From positions 447,501 to 511,500 of the forward strand of contig JABMCL010001606.1 in NCBI GenBank assembly GCA_018857735.1: a DNA stretch of 64,000 nucleotides. Reading direction: 5' to 3'. Below, piece by piece: positions 12,365 to 25,829 of this stretch (position 1 is the first letter of the stretch; the number at the start of each line of letters is the position of its first letter). The stretch is from Alviniconcha marisindica (lineage: Eukaryota > Mollusca > Gastropoda > Provannidae). Under the pieces are notes generated by a model. It worked only from the letters and a program-made list of their open reading frames with translations, had not been told where the DNA came from and ran no database searches. Made by a program: the position numbers and the translations under genes.

Positions 12365-12781
12365 CTCCTCGCACACCAAGACTCTAGTTTCAAACTGTCG
12401 AAAACTGCAACTCGGGGCCAGTGACTAGGAAGAAGAAATCGCCCTTACAGAGAGAAGAAAGAGCAAAACCAACTGAAAGCTTAAATAAACAAAGACAACA
12501 ACAACAACAAAAAAGAACTTTTCTTATAAAGCTGAGACTGAGCAAGGAGGACACTGACGTCAGAGTACAGGGAGAAAAAGACAGAAAGAGGGCCAAAAAC
12601 TGACACAAATCAATCTTTCCTGGCGGCCAGCATTTCGCTAATAAAAAAGAGTGGAAACAAAAACGCAGTAAAAAGACTCTACAAGATTGTGGGAACAAGC
12701 TCCACCCTCGGGAAAAAACGCCTGACCTTCAACAGGGACTGGGAGATCAACACAGCTGCCCACGGACACTAAGTGGACAGG

Positions 12782-13521
12782 ATGGCTAAGGTCACCCTGA
12801 TGTGTGTGACTGCCCTGCTGGTCAGCACGTGCGTGGACAGGTCTCACGGCCAGTGTCCAGCCGGCTGCACCTGCCAGTCAACAACCCAAGCCACTTGCGT
12901 GAACTCCAACGTCTGTCCGGGGACCCTGGCCGCCACCTACACCACCGTCAGCTTGACCAACAGCAACAACTGCGGCAGCCAGATCGACCGCGGCGCCTTC
13001 AGCGCGCTGACCGGTCTGACGTCGATGCGCATCGCGGACTTCAGCAGCTACCAGGTGGTGATGGACCACGCCTTCGCCGACACCCAGCTGACCACCCTCA
13101 CCATCACCGGCACGGCGCTGCAGAGCTTCTACCCCGGCAGCCTCGGCGGGCTGACCAAGCTGACCACGTTGGACCTGTCCAGCAACGCCATCTCCGTCCT
13201 GCCCGACAACCTGTTCCAGGACCTGCGTCAGCTGACTCGCCTGCTGCTCAACCACAACAAGCTGGCCTACCTCTCCGACAACATCTTCGCGGGGCTCAGC
13301 AAGCTCACCGTCCTGGACCTCACCAACAATTCCATAGGTTCGTGGTCACCGTCTGCATTCCCTTTCAACATCGCCTTCCTCATTTACACTCTCTTTCAAC
13401 TTCGTGCTGATCATTCGTATCATTATTATTAATTAATACTAAAGACTGACGCATCAATATAGCGTTTATCAATTAAATCTTAATCTCTTAATATTACTTC
13501 GTGCTGTTCATTTACGCAGTT

Positions 13522-13582
<61 letters not shown>

Positions 13583-16500
13583 GTGTGTGTGTGTGTGGTG
13601 TGTGTGTGTGTGTGTGTGTTGTGTGTTGTTTTATTTTCCCACTTCTTTTTGCTCACTGGAACTATTTTTGCAACTTCACCCATTTTTTCAACCATAATTA
13701 TTTCACCGTCAGTTTCACAGCGCTGTTTTGTTCACCTGGCCATTTTCCAACCAAATTTTACCGTCAGTTTCACAGCGCTGTTTTGTTCACCTGACCATTT
13801 TTGAACCACAGTTCACCGTTAGTTTCAAAGCCCTGTTTTGTTCACCTGATAAATTTTCAACAAATTTCACCGTCAGTTTCACAGCGCTGTTTTGTTCACC
13901 TGATAATTTTTCAACAAATTTCACCGTCAGTTTCACAGCGCTGTTTTGTTCACCTGGCCATTTTTCAACAAATTTCAGCGTCAGTTTCACAGCGCTGTTT
14001 TGCTCACCTGGCCATTTTTCAACAAATTTCACCGTCAGTTTCACAGCGCTGTTTTGCTCACCTGGCCATTTTTCAACAAATTTCACCGTCAGTTTCACTG
14101 CGCTGTTTTGTTCACCTGGCCATTTTTCAACCAAATTTCACCGTCAATTTCACTGCGCTGTTTTGTTCACCTGGCCATTTTTCAACAAATTTCACCGCCA
14201 GTTTCACAGCGCTGTTTTGTTCACCTGGCCATTTTTCAACAAATTTCACCGGCAGTTTCACTGCGCTGTTTTGTTCACCTGGCCATTTTTCAACTAAATT
14301 TCACCGTCAGTTTCACTGCGCTGTTTTGTTCACCTGGCCATTTTTGAACCAAATTTCACCGTCAGTTTCACAGCGCTGTTTTGTTCACCTCATTCCACAC
14401 ACAGTCAATGACGCGTCTCTGACCCCGACGTAGGAAAGGCTCTGTCTTCTCATAATATACTGTAGTTCTGTTTAATTACCTCAAGTTGAAATATATCGCA
14501 TCTGACCCACACATGCACATTCCAGCGGTCTTTGACCAAGGAGAACAAACTCCCCTTGATCTAATTTGGTGCCATTTTACTTTAGTATTGCAAACATTCT
14601 GTTGAATCAATTTTATCTAAATGGTATTTCAATGTATTTCTTTCTACTATTTAGACCGTTTTCTCCATTTTGTACTAAATTATAAAATATCATAATCATG
14701 TTGTAGTACTATTTCAGAGCTTACTGTTTTTGCCAGCTAACGAGTTGTGAAAGGTAGGCCGTTTCTCCCCCCCCCCCCCCCTTCCCCTCCCTCCCTTACA
14801 CACACCCTATTATTGTCATAAAAGAGAACTTTCTTTTACCGGTCTATATTAAATATGTATCATGTAATTCTGTATGCAGTCGAAAGGCAAATTTTTGTCA
14901 TTGATAGACAACAATTATTTGTATTCTACACGAAGAACAAGCGTCGTAAAAATGGTTTCTTTGCAATTTAGCAAACTAATTTTTGTTGTTGCGGTAAACT
15001 CCTTAGTGTTCGCCTCCCACAGCTGATTTTCACATGTTTCTAACACCTTAGTGTTCAACCCCACAGCTTGTGTTCACACCTGCCTGTTCAACCCCACAAA
15101 CTGTGTTCACATGTTTCTAACACCTTAGTGTTCAGCCCCACAGCTTGTGTTCACATGTTTCTAACACCTGCCTGTTTAACCACACAACTTGTGTTCACAT
15201 GTTTCTAACACCTGCCTGTTTAACCACACAACTTGTGTTCACATGTTTCTAACGCCTTAATGTTCAGCCCCACAGTTTGTGTTCACATGTTTCTAATACC
15301 AGCCCCACAGCTTGTGTTCACATGTTCGTTGACATGTTTCTAACACGTGCCTGTTCAACCCCACAGCTTGTGTTCGCAAAATTATTTCTAACGCCTTAGT
15401 GTTCAGGCCCACAGCTTGTGTTGACGTGTTTCTAACACCAGATCCACAGCTTGTGTTCATATATTATCTCTAATGCCTTAGAGTTCGGCCCCATAGCTTG
15501 TGTTCACGTGTTTCTAACACCTGCCTGTTCAACCACGCAGCTTGTGTTCACGTGTTTCTAACACCTGCCTGTTCAATCCCACAGCTTGTGTTCACGTGTT
15601 TCTAACACCTGCCTGTTCAACCCCACAGCTCTGCTCAGCCCCAGCTGCTTTAGCCCGTTGACGTCGCTGCGCTCCCTCAAGCTGTCCTACAACCACATCA
15701 CCGCCCTGCCCGACCACTTCCTAACAGGCGTACCGATGACCTCGCTGATCATCGACCACAACCAGCTGGGCACCATCGGGCCCGACGCCTTCACCAACTC
15801 GCGCCTCATCGCCTTCATGCTGACCGACAACCAGCTGACGCAGTTCCCGGGCCCCGCCCTGCAGAAGCTGCCCGGCATGGTGGCCGCCCTCATGCTGTCT
15901 GGCAACAGGATCGCCAAGATCGCGGCGGGCGACGCCAGCGGGCTGACCATCCGCACCATGACGCTGGACGGCAACCCCCTCAAGGCCGTGGACGCCGGAG
16001 GATTCAACGGCAGCACGATCATGACGTCGCTTAACCTGCAGAACACACAGCTGACTTCGCTGCCCGCCGACATGAGCGGGGTGCTGAGGCCCTCCACCAG
16101 GGTGTTGCTGGCCGGCCAGAGCGGCTGGGACTGCGACTGCCACTCGCTGTGGTTGGCGCAGTTCCTGGCGGCCAGCGCCGGCAGTTCCGACCCCGTGTGC
16201 GGCAACACCGGCTTGGACATGGGGGACTCCGTGGCCCAGATCCAGGCGTTGTGCACCACCACCACGTCCACCACGCCCACCACCACCACCGAAACAACCA
16301 CTACGACTACTACATCGACTACTACAACCACTGCAACTACTACTACTACTACCACTCCTACGACAACAACGACCACGACATCAACGACAGCTATCACCAC
16401 ACCAACGACCACTCCCACAACCACAACGTCTGTGCCAATTACAACAACACCAACACCAACAACAACGACTCCTGCCACAACAACAATACCCACTTCAACC

Positions 16501-17271
16501 CCAACAACAATCACGGCGACCACCACAATCCCTGGGCCAACTACAGCAACAACCGCACCACCAACGACTTCTCCCCTCCCGACAGCAACGACCATTTCCA
16601 CCGCAAAACCTACTACACCACCGACAGCGGGCATGACCACGCCGGCAGCAGTAACAGCAGGGCCTACGACGGCTACCATTCAGCCCGCGGTGCAGACAAC
16701 CCCCGCAATGTCAGCAGCCACCACGACGACCCCCCGGCCTCCACAGACGACAGCGGTTCCGCAGACTCAAACCCTTCCTCCCACGACGCCAGCAGCCCAA
16801 GCGCAGACCACCACGCCGAAGTCGAGACCGCCCACACCCCGGCCGTCCCAGTCCCCAACCACCCCCGTCCCCGCCACCGCTCCACCCCAACGTTCTACCT
16901 TCCCTACAAACAACAACAACAACAATGGAGGAGGAGGAGGTCAGCAGTCTGACAGCAGTGGCAGTGACGACAGCACGACCAAGATGGGGCTGATCATGGG
17001 CACCGCCATGGGCCTGTCAGCCGGCATCGCCGCCATTGTGCTGGCCATCTGCGTCATCCAGATGAGCAAGGCGGCCATCCTGCAAGCGGCGGGACTCAAC
17101 CCCGCCCCCACGAGCCGGCGGCCCGGCCACAAGGCGAGGGACGCGGAGAGGGGCAGGGACTATGATGGCGGGGACGACGACGACGATCCCAACGCCTGGA
17201 TGAACGGCCACGACCACCGGCCTTTCCCTCGCCCGCCCAGGCTGGGGATCAACCGGGTGTACCCGGCCTAA
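12782..17271 (+). CDS. LRR gene 2: LRR, mucin-like stalk, single-pass membrane protein; join(12782..13337,15629..17271)
   Basis: Predicted 732-residue type I surface glycoprotein, paralogous to LRR gene 1. ATG 12782 has A at -3 and G at +4; the frame is open to a GTG nine bases earlier, but ATG is the likely start. Residues 1-24 are a signal peptide. A cysteine-rich LRR N-terminal cap (CPAGCTC) follows, then about ten LRRs such as LTTLDLSSNAISVLP. The C-terminal cap WDCDC is near residue 351. A Thr-rich stalk of about 235 residues (396-630) should be heavily O-glycosylated. It ends in an Asn run, a Gly run and an acidic Ser/Asp stretch before a membrane helix at about 638-663. The tail of about 69 residues has a DGGDDDDD acidic block and a PRPPRLG proline motif. 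Exon 1 ends CCATAG/GTTCGT in phase 1; exon 2 starts CCCACAG/CTCTG. The join continues an LRR exactly. Ligand and signalling partner are not visible. Confidence 0.87.
13523..13620. repeat. (TTG)n(GT)n microsatellite in the LRR gene 2 intron
   Basis: About 20 TTG units run into a GT repeat. Confidence 0.95.
13690..14395. repeat. 54/55-bp minisatellite in the LRR gene 2 intron
   Basis: Thirteen copies of a unit containing CAGTTTCACAGCGCTGTT then TTGTTCACCTGG. GCGCTG or its variant starts at 13720, 13775, 13830, 13884, 13938 and so on. Copies are 85-98 percent alike by eye. The frames across it are Phe/Ser/Val-rich and non-coding. Confidence 0.92.
14400..15005. other. AT-rich intron segment of LRR gene 2
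   Basis: Mixed AT-rich intronic sequence with a poly-C run near 14768-14781. Nothing recognised. Confidence 0.5.
15010..15628 (+). repeat. 44-bp minisatellite whose last copy forms the 3' splice site of LRR gene 2
   Basis: About 13 diverged copies of a 44-bp unit. It contains CACAGCTTGTGTTCACATG, then TTTCTAACACC, then TGCCTGTTCAACCCC. Each junction between units reads CCCCACAG or a variant, which is a good acceptor motif with a pyrimidine-containing lead. The actual exon 2 acceptor (CAACCCCACAG/CTCTG) is the end of the last copy, and the exon begins exactly where the next unit would start. Confidence 0.85.
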
Positions 17272-17407
17272 GTGTACCCGGTGTACCCCACCTGATAGTA
17301 CCCGGCCTGAGTGTAACCAGCCTCAGTGTACTTGCATGGCTGTCACACTTAAGTCTGTGTTTTGTTTGTTTGTTTTGTTGGCGTGTTGTTGTTTGTTAGC
17401 TTTTACT

Positions 17408-17433
17408 GGGGGGGGGGGGGGGGGGGGGGGGGG
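17408..17433. repeat. Poly-G run of about 26 bases
   Basis: Long G homopolymer in the region after the LRR gene 2 stop codon, followed by a TTG repeat. Confidence 0.9.
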
Positions 17434-17771
17434 TTGTTGTTGTTGTTGTTTTCGGACGGTAAAGTATTATTCTTCCCCACGAAGCTTTGAGCACTGACAG
17501 CTTGACACTGCTTTCGTCGTCGTCCTTGACCGCCCCTCCTCCCCCCTGTCCCGTGATCACCCCCCCCCCCCACCATCTGCTTAGCCTTCTGAACTGGCTT
17601 CAGAGGCACAGACTCCTGATTTGGAAAATTGTAATTATCCAGACCATAACGTATCTTGCGCTGTGACACTTTCTGCGAGAACTACCTTTTCCTTGACTGT
17701 GTGTACATTTTGGACTGACATTTTGTTTGTTTGCTTTGGGAACGGTAACTGGACTGCGATCCGGACTATTA

Positions 17772-18150
17772 AGCGGAGCACTTCTGTGATATGTGGACCT
17801 CAACTTCAGTCATGTTCCTGCCACACTTCTGTGATATGTAGACCGCAACTTTAACCATGTTCCTGCTACACTTCTGTGATATGTAGACCTCAACTTTAAT
17901 CATGTTCCTGCCACACTTCTGTGATATGTAGACCTCAGCTTTAATCATACTCCTGCCACACTTCTGTGATTATGTGGACCTCAACTTTAATCATGCTCCT
18001 GCCACACTTCTGTGATATGTAGACCTCAACTTTAATCATGCTCCTGCCACACTTCTGTGATATGTAGACCTCAACTTTAATCATGCTCCTGCCACACTTC
18101 TGTGATATGTAGACCTCAACTTTAATCATGTTCCCGCCACACGTCTCTAA
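17772..18150. repeat. 45-bp minisatellite downstream of LRR gene 2
   Basis: Eight copies of a unit containing CACTTCTGTGATATGTAGA then CCTCAACTTTAATCATG. It may lie in the 3' UTR of LRR gene 2, since no AATAAA was seen before it. The unit is divisible by 3, so one minus frame reads a repeated IKVEVYISQKCG peptide; I consider this spurious. Confidence 0.88.
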
Positions 18151-18632
18151 TACGTGCACTTCATTCCCCAGTGACCCCTCCCCCACCTCCTCTCAAACCA
18201 GTGACAACCCTGTGGTATCTTGGCTCACACTGGCGGGACAATGCTGACTTGATGTTGAACACTGTGGTTTCAACATGACATTTGTGTGGTATCTGGACAA
18301 ACATCTGCGTAACATTGTACCATTTACTGGGATCTTGGAGGGCATGTATATAATTATTCGGATCGTTACTCCAGCTGCACTTACTCCCCCTCACATTGTC
18401 ACTACACAAGCTCATCTGTCACCTCGGGTTGACTCCGTTCAGAGTTTGAGATCATGTGACGATCTCACCATCAGCGCTACGTGACATGTCTTTGTCTACA
18501 TGTCTCTCCTCACCATTGTTCATCTTAATGCGACACTTATACTCCTGTGATAAGTATGTGGAACTCTGGCGATGTTCGCATCACGTGATATCTGATCTGA
18601 GACTATTCATTATTTCTATCTGCCATTAGTCT

Positions 18633-18654
18633 CTCTCTCTCTCTCTCTCTCTCT

Positions 18655-18711
<57 letters not shown>

Positions 18712-18729
18712 CTCTCAATGTGTGTGTGT

Positions 18730-18793
<64 letters not shown>
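18633..18793. repeat. (CT)n then (GT)n microsatellites
   Basis: CT tract at about 18633-18716 and GT tract at about 18719-18793. Confidence 0.95.
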
Positions 18794-18796
<3 letters not shown>

Positions 18797-19189
18797 CGCG
18801 CGCGCATCGTATGCGTGTGTAGGTTCATACAGTTGTTTGTTCTCCCTAACACTTCATCTGTTCCCGTCACCAATTCTTTAATTCCACCGAAAAATGTCAG
18901 CTCTGCACTCAACATAACTGCACATCGATCAATACAAAACCTTTCTATGTAAAGCCATCATTTCCTTCTGCGTGTTAGTATTATTGTTGTGCGTGTGGTC
19001 GTTGTTATTAATGATGCTACTGCAAGTAGCCTATTGTACAAGTACGATCACACGTGTTTAAATTAGAAAACACCGTGGATGTCTGAAAAAGCATAATAAC
19101 TGACACTGCACTGCCTCTGTATCGTTGTTTACACATTGCAATCAAAGTCTGTCGTTTGTCTTGTTACTACATGTTGCTGTTTTTTAAAC

Positions 19190-19600
19190 CTCTGAAATAA
19201 TGTTTCCTCAGACCGCTGCCAAAGGTGGTCTTTTCGCTACATATCGCTGCTTTTCGAACCTACGCAACATTCTTACTCCTAATTGTTGTCAGCCTGTCGT
19301 TTAAGTTTTTTGTTATTACATGTTGTTGCTTTCCAAATCTAAATAGTGTTACTGCTAACTGCTGTCGAAGTTTGTCTGTTTGATACAAGCTGTTACTTTC
19401 CAAATCTGAAATAATGTTACTGCTAACTGCTGTCAAAATTTGTCTATTTGCTACAAGTTGTTACTTTCCAAATCTGAAATAATGTTACAGCTAACTGCTG
19501 TCAAAATTTCTCTATTTGCTACAAGATGTTACTTTCCAAAACTCTGAAATAATGCTAATGGTAACTGTTGCCAAAGTCAGTTTTTTCTTACTACATGTTG
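19190..19600. repeat. 68-bp degenerate tandem repeat
   Basis: Five or six diverged copies of a unit with TACTTTCCAAATCTGAAAT then AATGTTACTGCTAACTGC. Spacing is about 68 bp in the better-preserved copies. Confidence 0.75.
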
Positions 19601-19908
19601 TTGCTTTTCTAACTGTTCTTGAATATTTAAAGCTTGGAAATGCATATGCTGTTCACATGAGATTATTCGCTTTTGCACCATGTACATAAATCTGGGTTAT
19701 ATTTATACATGTCTTAAATCGTCAGCGACGACTAAATTTGTGTTGGCGAAAATACTGCTATTGCTGTGACTCTACTGCGTACTTTCTTAAGCTGCCCCGA
19801 GATACAAGCACGCAGCCAGTAAGAAGAAAGAATAATGTTGTCACTGCGGCAGATAGCGTTGCACTAAATAAAGACGTGCTAATTATTTTCCAGTTGTACT
19901 GGTATTGT

Positions 19909-20180
<272 letters not shown>

Positions 20181-20219
20181 CACACCTGGGTGCGTGCCTG
20201 CGCGCGCGAGTCTATATGT

Positions 20220-21430
20220 GTAGATTAATGCAGTTATCATTTTGAAAACCTGCAGTTTCATAACCGACACTTTGTATTAGCCAGTCTCTGGCCAAGTATC
20301 TAACAGAGTTCACCAGTCACCTCTTACTTGGACAGCCACGCCTTGGCCTCAGCCTGTGCAACTGGCCCGCTACACGTTGGACCAGTGGTTGGACCCCGCT
20401 GGTTTCTACAATACTGAGACTCAGCAATAAAAATGCACTTGATTGGCGGACTATGAAGTCTGCTGTAGACGGCTTACCCAGCATTCAACCAGTTGTAGCC
20501 GCGTGGAAGGGGGTGGGTGGGTGGTGGTGGTGAGTGGGTCGGGTTTTGGGGGGAAAGGGGTGGCGGTTGGGGTTGGAAAACTGACCTCTTACAAAGGCTG
20601 GCTGGTCAAGCTAGCGTTGACGCCAGAGAAGAACACAATCCATTTGACAGACTACGCCAATTAGGGTCGTAGCCACACGAGGTCCCGGAGACAATTAGCT
20701 GTGACTTAGAGCCGACTCAATTCGGCAATCAAAGCGGAGACGGATATCAGAAAGGTTTGGAGGACGCGTGCCAGGCCTGGAGTCCCACAGAACGAAGCAA
20801 ACATGCGATTCCTTGAACCTAAATGCGTCAGTCAAGATAACTTGTCGACCTTTCGAGTCGAGAACTGCCAAGACACTTCTCGTCAAGATTCCAAAGTCAC
20901 GAAGTACTCTCAAGCTGGGCAAATCTCACGGCAATGATTGCAGTTACGCGTCTGTTCAAATTCCCTTCCTTATTTATTTACTTTAAGTATAGTTCAGTTT
21001 ATTCCAGTCAGGTTTGCTTAACAACACGTCAACCTTACAACGTTATGCTACTCATCAATTAGCCCTGATATAACTCTATGTGGTTGACTGGGCTCTAAGC
21101 AACTGACTAACTACTCTATCAGTACCAGTATGACAGCTGGCAACTTCCTGCAAAGTATGAAGGAAACTTCATTCGCTTCATAACGATTAAAGAAAAGGGC
21201 GCATGAATGTCAGAATATTGAGAACCGAACACATCAAACAAACGGTAAGGAAAAAACCCATCGGTCTCTCCAGTCAACTGATTGGCACTGTTACATCGTG
21301 CAGACCGATTTTCACCGTTTTCACTGCGGTCTACTGGCGGTTTTGTCTTGTTTTCATATAGATTTTCTTATAACTTCCTTCCAGTTATCATTTTCTTATC
21401 CCTTCCGTCTCGTCCAGCAAGTCCGTTTTT
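20220..21430. other. Unassigned spacer
   Basis: Mixed sequence. A short plus-strand frame near 20318-20430 has a gene-like composition but no family I recognise and no clear splice sites. Confidence 0.4.

Positions 21431-21433
<3 letters not shown>

Positions 21434-21504
<71 letters not shown>
21434..21504. repeat. (GT)n microsatellite
   Basis: GT repeat with one interruption. Confidence 0.95.
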
Positions 21505-21507
<3 letters not shown>

Positions 21508-21834
21508 ATCGTTTCTCGCCCCTTTCAGAGTCAAGTTTTCATCATTTTCTTATCGCTCCTCTAACTCGTCGAGCAAGTCAGTTTTTAACCACTTTCTGAT
21601 CGTTTCAATCTCTCCTCAAGTAACTGAATATTTCACTTTCTTATAGCTTCTCGCTCGTCCTGCAAGTCAAGTATTCATCATTTTCTTACCCCTTCCGCAC
21701 CTCTCCAGCAAGTCGTTTTTTACTTCCCTTTCCTATCGGTGCCGTTCCATCAATCAACGCACCACGACAAATCGTTCTCTACGCCGGCCGGTGAAATGAC
21801 CACACTCAGCCATTGGTTCCCATGGGCCAGGCAG

Positions 21835-22735
21835 AGCCTCAAGTGAACCATCACTCCCTCCCACCAGACAGAGCCTCAAGTGAACCATCACTCCCTCCCA
21901 TCAGACAGAGCCTCAAGTGAACCATCACTCCCTCCCACCAGACAGAGCCTCAAGTGGACCCTCCCTCCCTCCCACCAGCCACAAGTGGACCCTCCCTCCC
22001 TCCCACCAGCCTCAAGTGAACCATCACTCACTCCCACCAGCCACAAGTGGACCCTCACTCACTCCCACCAGACACAGCCTCAAGTGGACCCTCACTCATT
22101 CCCACCAGCCACAAGTGGACCCTCACTCACTCCCACCTGACACAGCCTCAAGTGGACCCTCACTCACTCCCACCTGACACAGCCTCAAGTGGACCCTCAC
22201 TCACTCCCACCAGACACAGCCTCAAGTGAACCCTCACTCCCTCCCACCAGCCACAAGTGGACTCTCCCTCCCTCCCACCAGCCACAAGTGGACCCTCACT
22301 CACTCCCACCTGACACAGCCTCAAGTGGACCCTCACTCACTCCCACCTGACACAGCCTCAAGTGGACCCTCACTCATTCCCACCAGCCACAAGTGGACCC
22401 TCACTCACTCCCACCTGACACAGCCTCAAGTGGACCCTCACTCACTCCCACCTGACACAGCCTCAAGTGGACCCTCACTCATTCCCACCAGCCACAAGTG
22501 GACCCTCACTCACTCCCACCTGACACAGCCTCAAGTGGACCCTCACTCACTCCCACCCGACACAGCCTCAAGTGGACCCTCACTCACTCCCACCAGACAC
22601 AGCCTCAAGTGGACCCTCACTCCCTCCCACCAGCCACAAGTGGACTCTCCCTCCCTCCCACCAGCCTCAAGTGGACCATCACTCACTCCCACCAGACACA
22701 GCCTCAAATGGACCCTCACTCACTCCCACCAGACA
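21835..22735. repeat. 37/31-bp minisatellite
   Basis: About 25 units in two forms. A 37-bp form contains CAGACACAGCCTCAAGTGG and a 31-bp form contains CAGCCACAAGTGG; both end CCCTCACTCACTCCCAC. The interleaving of forms recurs in blocks. The frames of 86-249 codons across it are Ser/Pro/His-rich repeats and non-coding. Confidence 0.92.
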
Positions 22736-22739
22736 GCCG

Positions 22740-24420
22740 CCAACACGCCTGGAGCCAATCCTTCGACACGACAGGTGACGGACGATAGGAAACAGCCACC
22801 GAGCAGCGCCGGCGCTGGTCATAACTCTCACCGCGCTGACCAGCCGGGCAACAGGCAAAGCGCCCCCTTGGCCACCTCGTCACGATGGCGAGCAGTCTGC
22901 GTCCCGACCGGAGACACGTACTACACTACAGCTGTAGTATCTCCGCCCTCATTTATCTCTGTCGGCTTGTGCTAACCAGTACTGCTCCGGGGAGCTTAGA
23001 CAGTTCTGTCTTCTCGGCAGATTTCTCTTCGTCTCCGAGTAGGCAATAAACGTGAAAAACTCTTCACAAAAATCCAGTCCGTGACAGCTGACTGACTGAT
23101 TCCTGAGATTCAACGCCCAAAAGAAGACGGGAAACGGCACAAAGATACATCATCTGGGCTATTGGGGAGATCCAACAAGTTACCACTTTCGGTACTGACC
23201 GTCGCTTGAAATGCGAGTACTGACTGATTTTAAAAGGTCACATTCTGTATTAAGAGGTCCGCGTGTCCACAGATTTTGATGAGGTTAAAAAATCAGCATA
23301 CACTAGCGGACAAACAATAGCGGACTACACTAACGGTATAACCGGAAACGAAACAGAGTTAAAAGGCATTCTCTAATGCTGTAGTATCATCTGTGGTCAG
23401 ATTCCGCGTGGACGTCCTCATTTTGAGAAAGTCCCCATCGAACGGACAAGCGATTCGTTGAGCCGGTTTACTGTCCAGCACTTCGATGAACTGACCGGTT
23501 TATATTTAGGTGTGAGCTGTACTCTCATCCGTGGTTTGTTCCGTGTCAAGAACGTGAAATATTTTCCCACCAGGCGGCTCACTGATCGATCTGAGCTGTG
23601 AATTCACTTGCGGCCTAACCCTGCCATCCTGTAGCGGTTATGCCGAGTGCCGTGTCTTATGTCAGCCCTGTTATTGCAATCTGCACCAGCTTAATTCTGA
23701 CACGTGTTAGACAAACCTCAGAAATGCACCCCTCCATTCCATCAGCCCACAGGTTGTGACTATTATAGTGGGTAAAGACGTCAGAAAGCATCTCGGTTAC
23801 AAAGAGGGTGATTTACCCGCCCTTCCTACCGGTCCCGCCGTCACGTCACGTCAACGGCCGATAACAGTCTGACGACCTGCCTTCCTCTTCCTCCGACCCA
23901 CCGCTACTTGACAAAGTCCGCCGCACACTATGTACCCGCCACAGCCAAACAAGCACGACGGTAAGACTGGAGTTTAGCCCCCGCTGAGCTCTCAGTTTGC
24001 CCCCTACATACGTCATCAAGTACTCGGCCCTCGGGGAAAGGCTGCAAACATGGCACTCACGCCAATCCGCTGCAGGATGTGGCCGTGCTGTTTCGTGTGG
24101 ACAACAACAGCCGTTCTTCTCGTCTTGTGGGGCAAACCAGCACACCTTTGTTCCTGTGTGTATATATGCGTATATCATTATCCTGGGGCTGGCACGGACA
24201 CACGGGTGCGCGGCAGGGGAGTCGAGTGCCGGAGCAAGCATGTTTGTCACTACGTTCTTGGATTGCAGCGTTCCGTCACAGGGTCACCTCAGGACGAACA
24301 AACACTGCTTTAAATCCCACATCCACAAGTCTTTTTACATCAGGGCGAAACACACGTCACCAAATCACCAGGAAATAGCGGGCTCACAGCTGAAGACACA
24401 AGGCGGTCAATAGCAACACG
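22740..24420. other. Unassigned spacer
   Basis: Mixed sequence with several 70-130 codon open frames, none with recognisable domains. Confidence 0.4.
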
Positions 24421-24424
24421 GTCA

Positions 24425-25045
24425 AAGTTCGTGTGACGGTAGCTACACCTTCACCGTGTGACGATAGCTACACCTTCACCGTGTGATAGTAGCTACACCT
24501 TCACCGTGTGATGGTAGCAACACCTTCACCGTGTGATGGCAGCTACACCTCCACCGTGTGACGGCAGCAACACCTTCACCGTGTGATAGTAGCATCATCT
24601 CCACCGTGTGATGGTAGCTACACCTTCACCGTGTGATGGTAGCGTCACCTTCACCGTGTGACGGTAGCAACACCTTTACCGTGTGATGGTAGCACCACCT
24701 TCACCGTGTGATGGTAGCAACACCTTCACCGTGTGATGGTAGCTACACCTCCACCGTGTGACGGCAGCTACACCTTCACCGTGTGATGGTAGCAACACCT
24801 TCACCGTGTGATGGCAGCTACACTTCCACCGTGTGACGGCAGCTACATCTTCACCGTGTGACGGTAGCAACACCTTCACCGTGTGATGGCAGCTACACCT
24901 TCACCGTGTGACGGTAGCAACACCTTTACCGTGTGATGGTAGCACCACCTTCACCGTGTGACGGTAGCAACACCTTCACCGTGTGATGGTAGCAACACCT
25001 TCACCGTGTGACGGCAGCTACACATTCACCGTGTGACGGTAGCAA
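24425..25045. repeat. 25-bp minisatellite
   Basis: About 25 copies of a unit containing CACCTTCACCGTGTGATGG then TAGCAA; the spacing is exactly 25 bp. It is followed at 25050-25160 by a few diverged copies of a different unit (GAATACAGATGGAAT). Confidence 0.92.
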
Positions 25046-25445
25046 GGATGGATTCTGGAGCAACGTAAGAGGAGAATGGAATACAGATGGAATCTGAAGC
25101 AATAGAATACAGATGGAATTTGGAGCAATGGAATAAAGTTGGATTCCGGAGGAATGCAAGTGGAGCCCTGGAATAAAGATAATTAAAAAAAAAATGTTTG
25201 TACATTTATAATGCCCTCTTCGACGCCTTGAGAGCTCACATAATACACAGTAACCTAAACACAACATTTCAAACACATATGTAGCACAGTCCTACTAATA
25301 CAATTTACATAATGTATTATTCTGAATCAAAAAAGAAAAAGAAAAAAGCATACAAAACAACAACATATTAACAAATAAGCGCAATCAATTCAAACTATTT
25401 CTACCATTAATTTTACTACTCCAAAGATGAATACTGGAGCAATGT

Positions 25446-25523
25446 ACAGTAAGAGAAAGTGCAAAGACTGTTCTCGGAGAAACGGAAACACATACACACA
25501 CACTCACACACACACACACACAC

Positions 25524-25581
<58 letters not shown>

Positions 25582-25825
25582 AGAGAAAGTGCGAAGACTG
25601 TTCTCGGAGAAACGCAAGAAAAAAGAAAGAAAAAACAACAGCAACAGTAAGTGCAAAGAGTGTTCTCGGAGAAACGAAAAAACACAGTAAGAGAGAGTGC
25701 AAAGAGTGTTCTCGGAGAAACGAAAAAACACAGTAAGAGAGAGTGCAAAGACTGTTCTCGGAGAAACAACAACAACAAAAAAGAAAAAACAGTAAGAGAA
25801 AGTACTAAGACTTTTCTCAGAGCAA
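25446..25825. repeat. About 44-bp repeat interrupted by a CA microsatellite
   Basis: Six copies of a unit with CAGTAAGAGAAAGTGCAAAG then ACTGTTCTCGGAGAAACG. The first copy is separated from the rest by (CA)n at 25494-25576, so the microsatellite has expanded inside the array. Confidence 0.85.
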
Positions 25826-25829
25826 CGAA

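Noticed and set aside
15687..16679. 330-codon minus ORF opposite LRR gene 2
   Set aside because: Antisense shadow of the LRR and Thr-rich stalk. Its Val run is the complement of ACN threonine codons.
20318..20430. Short plus frame with TLDQWLDPAGFYN
   Set aside because: Gene-like by eye, but with no family recognised, no clear splice signals and a stop after about 40 codons.
24425..25045. CRISPR-like regular array of 25-bp units
   Set aside because: Units are contiguous without unique spacers, and the organism is eukaryotic. It is an ordinary minisatellite.
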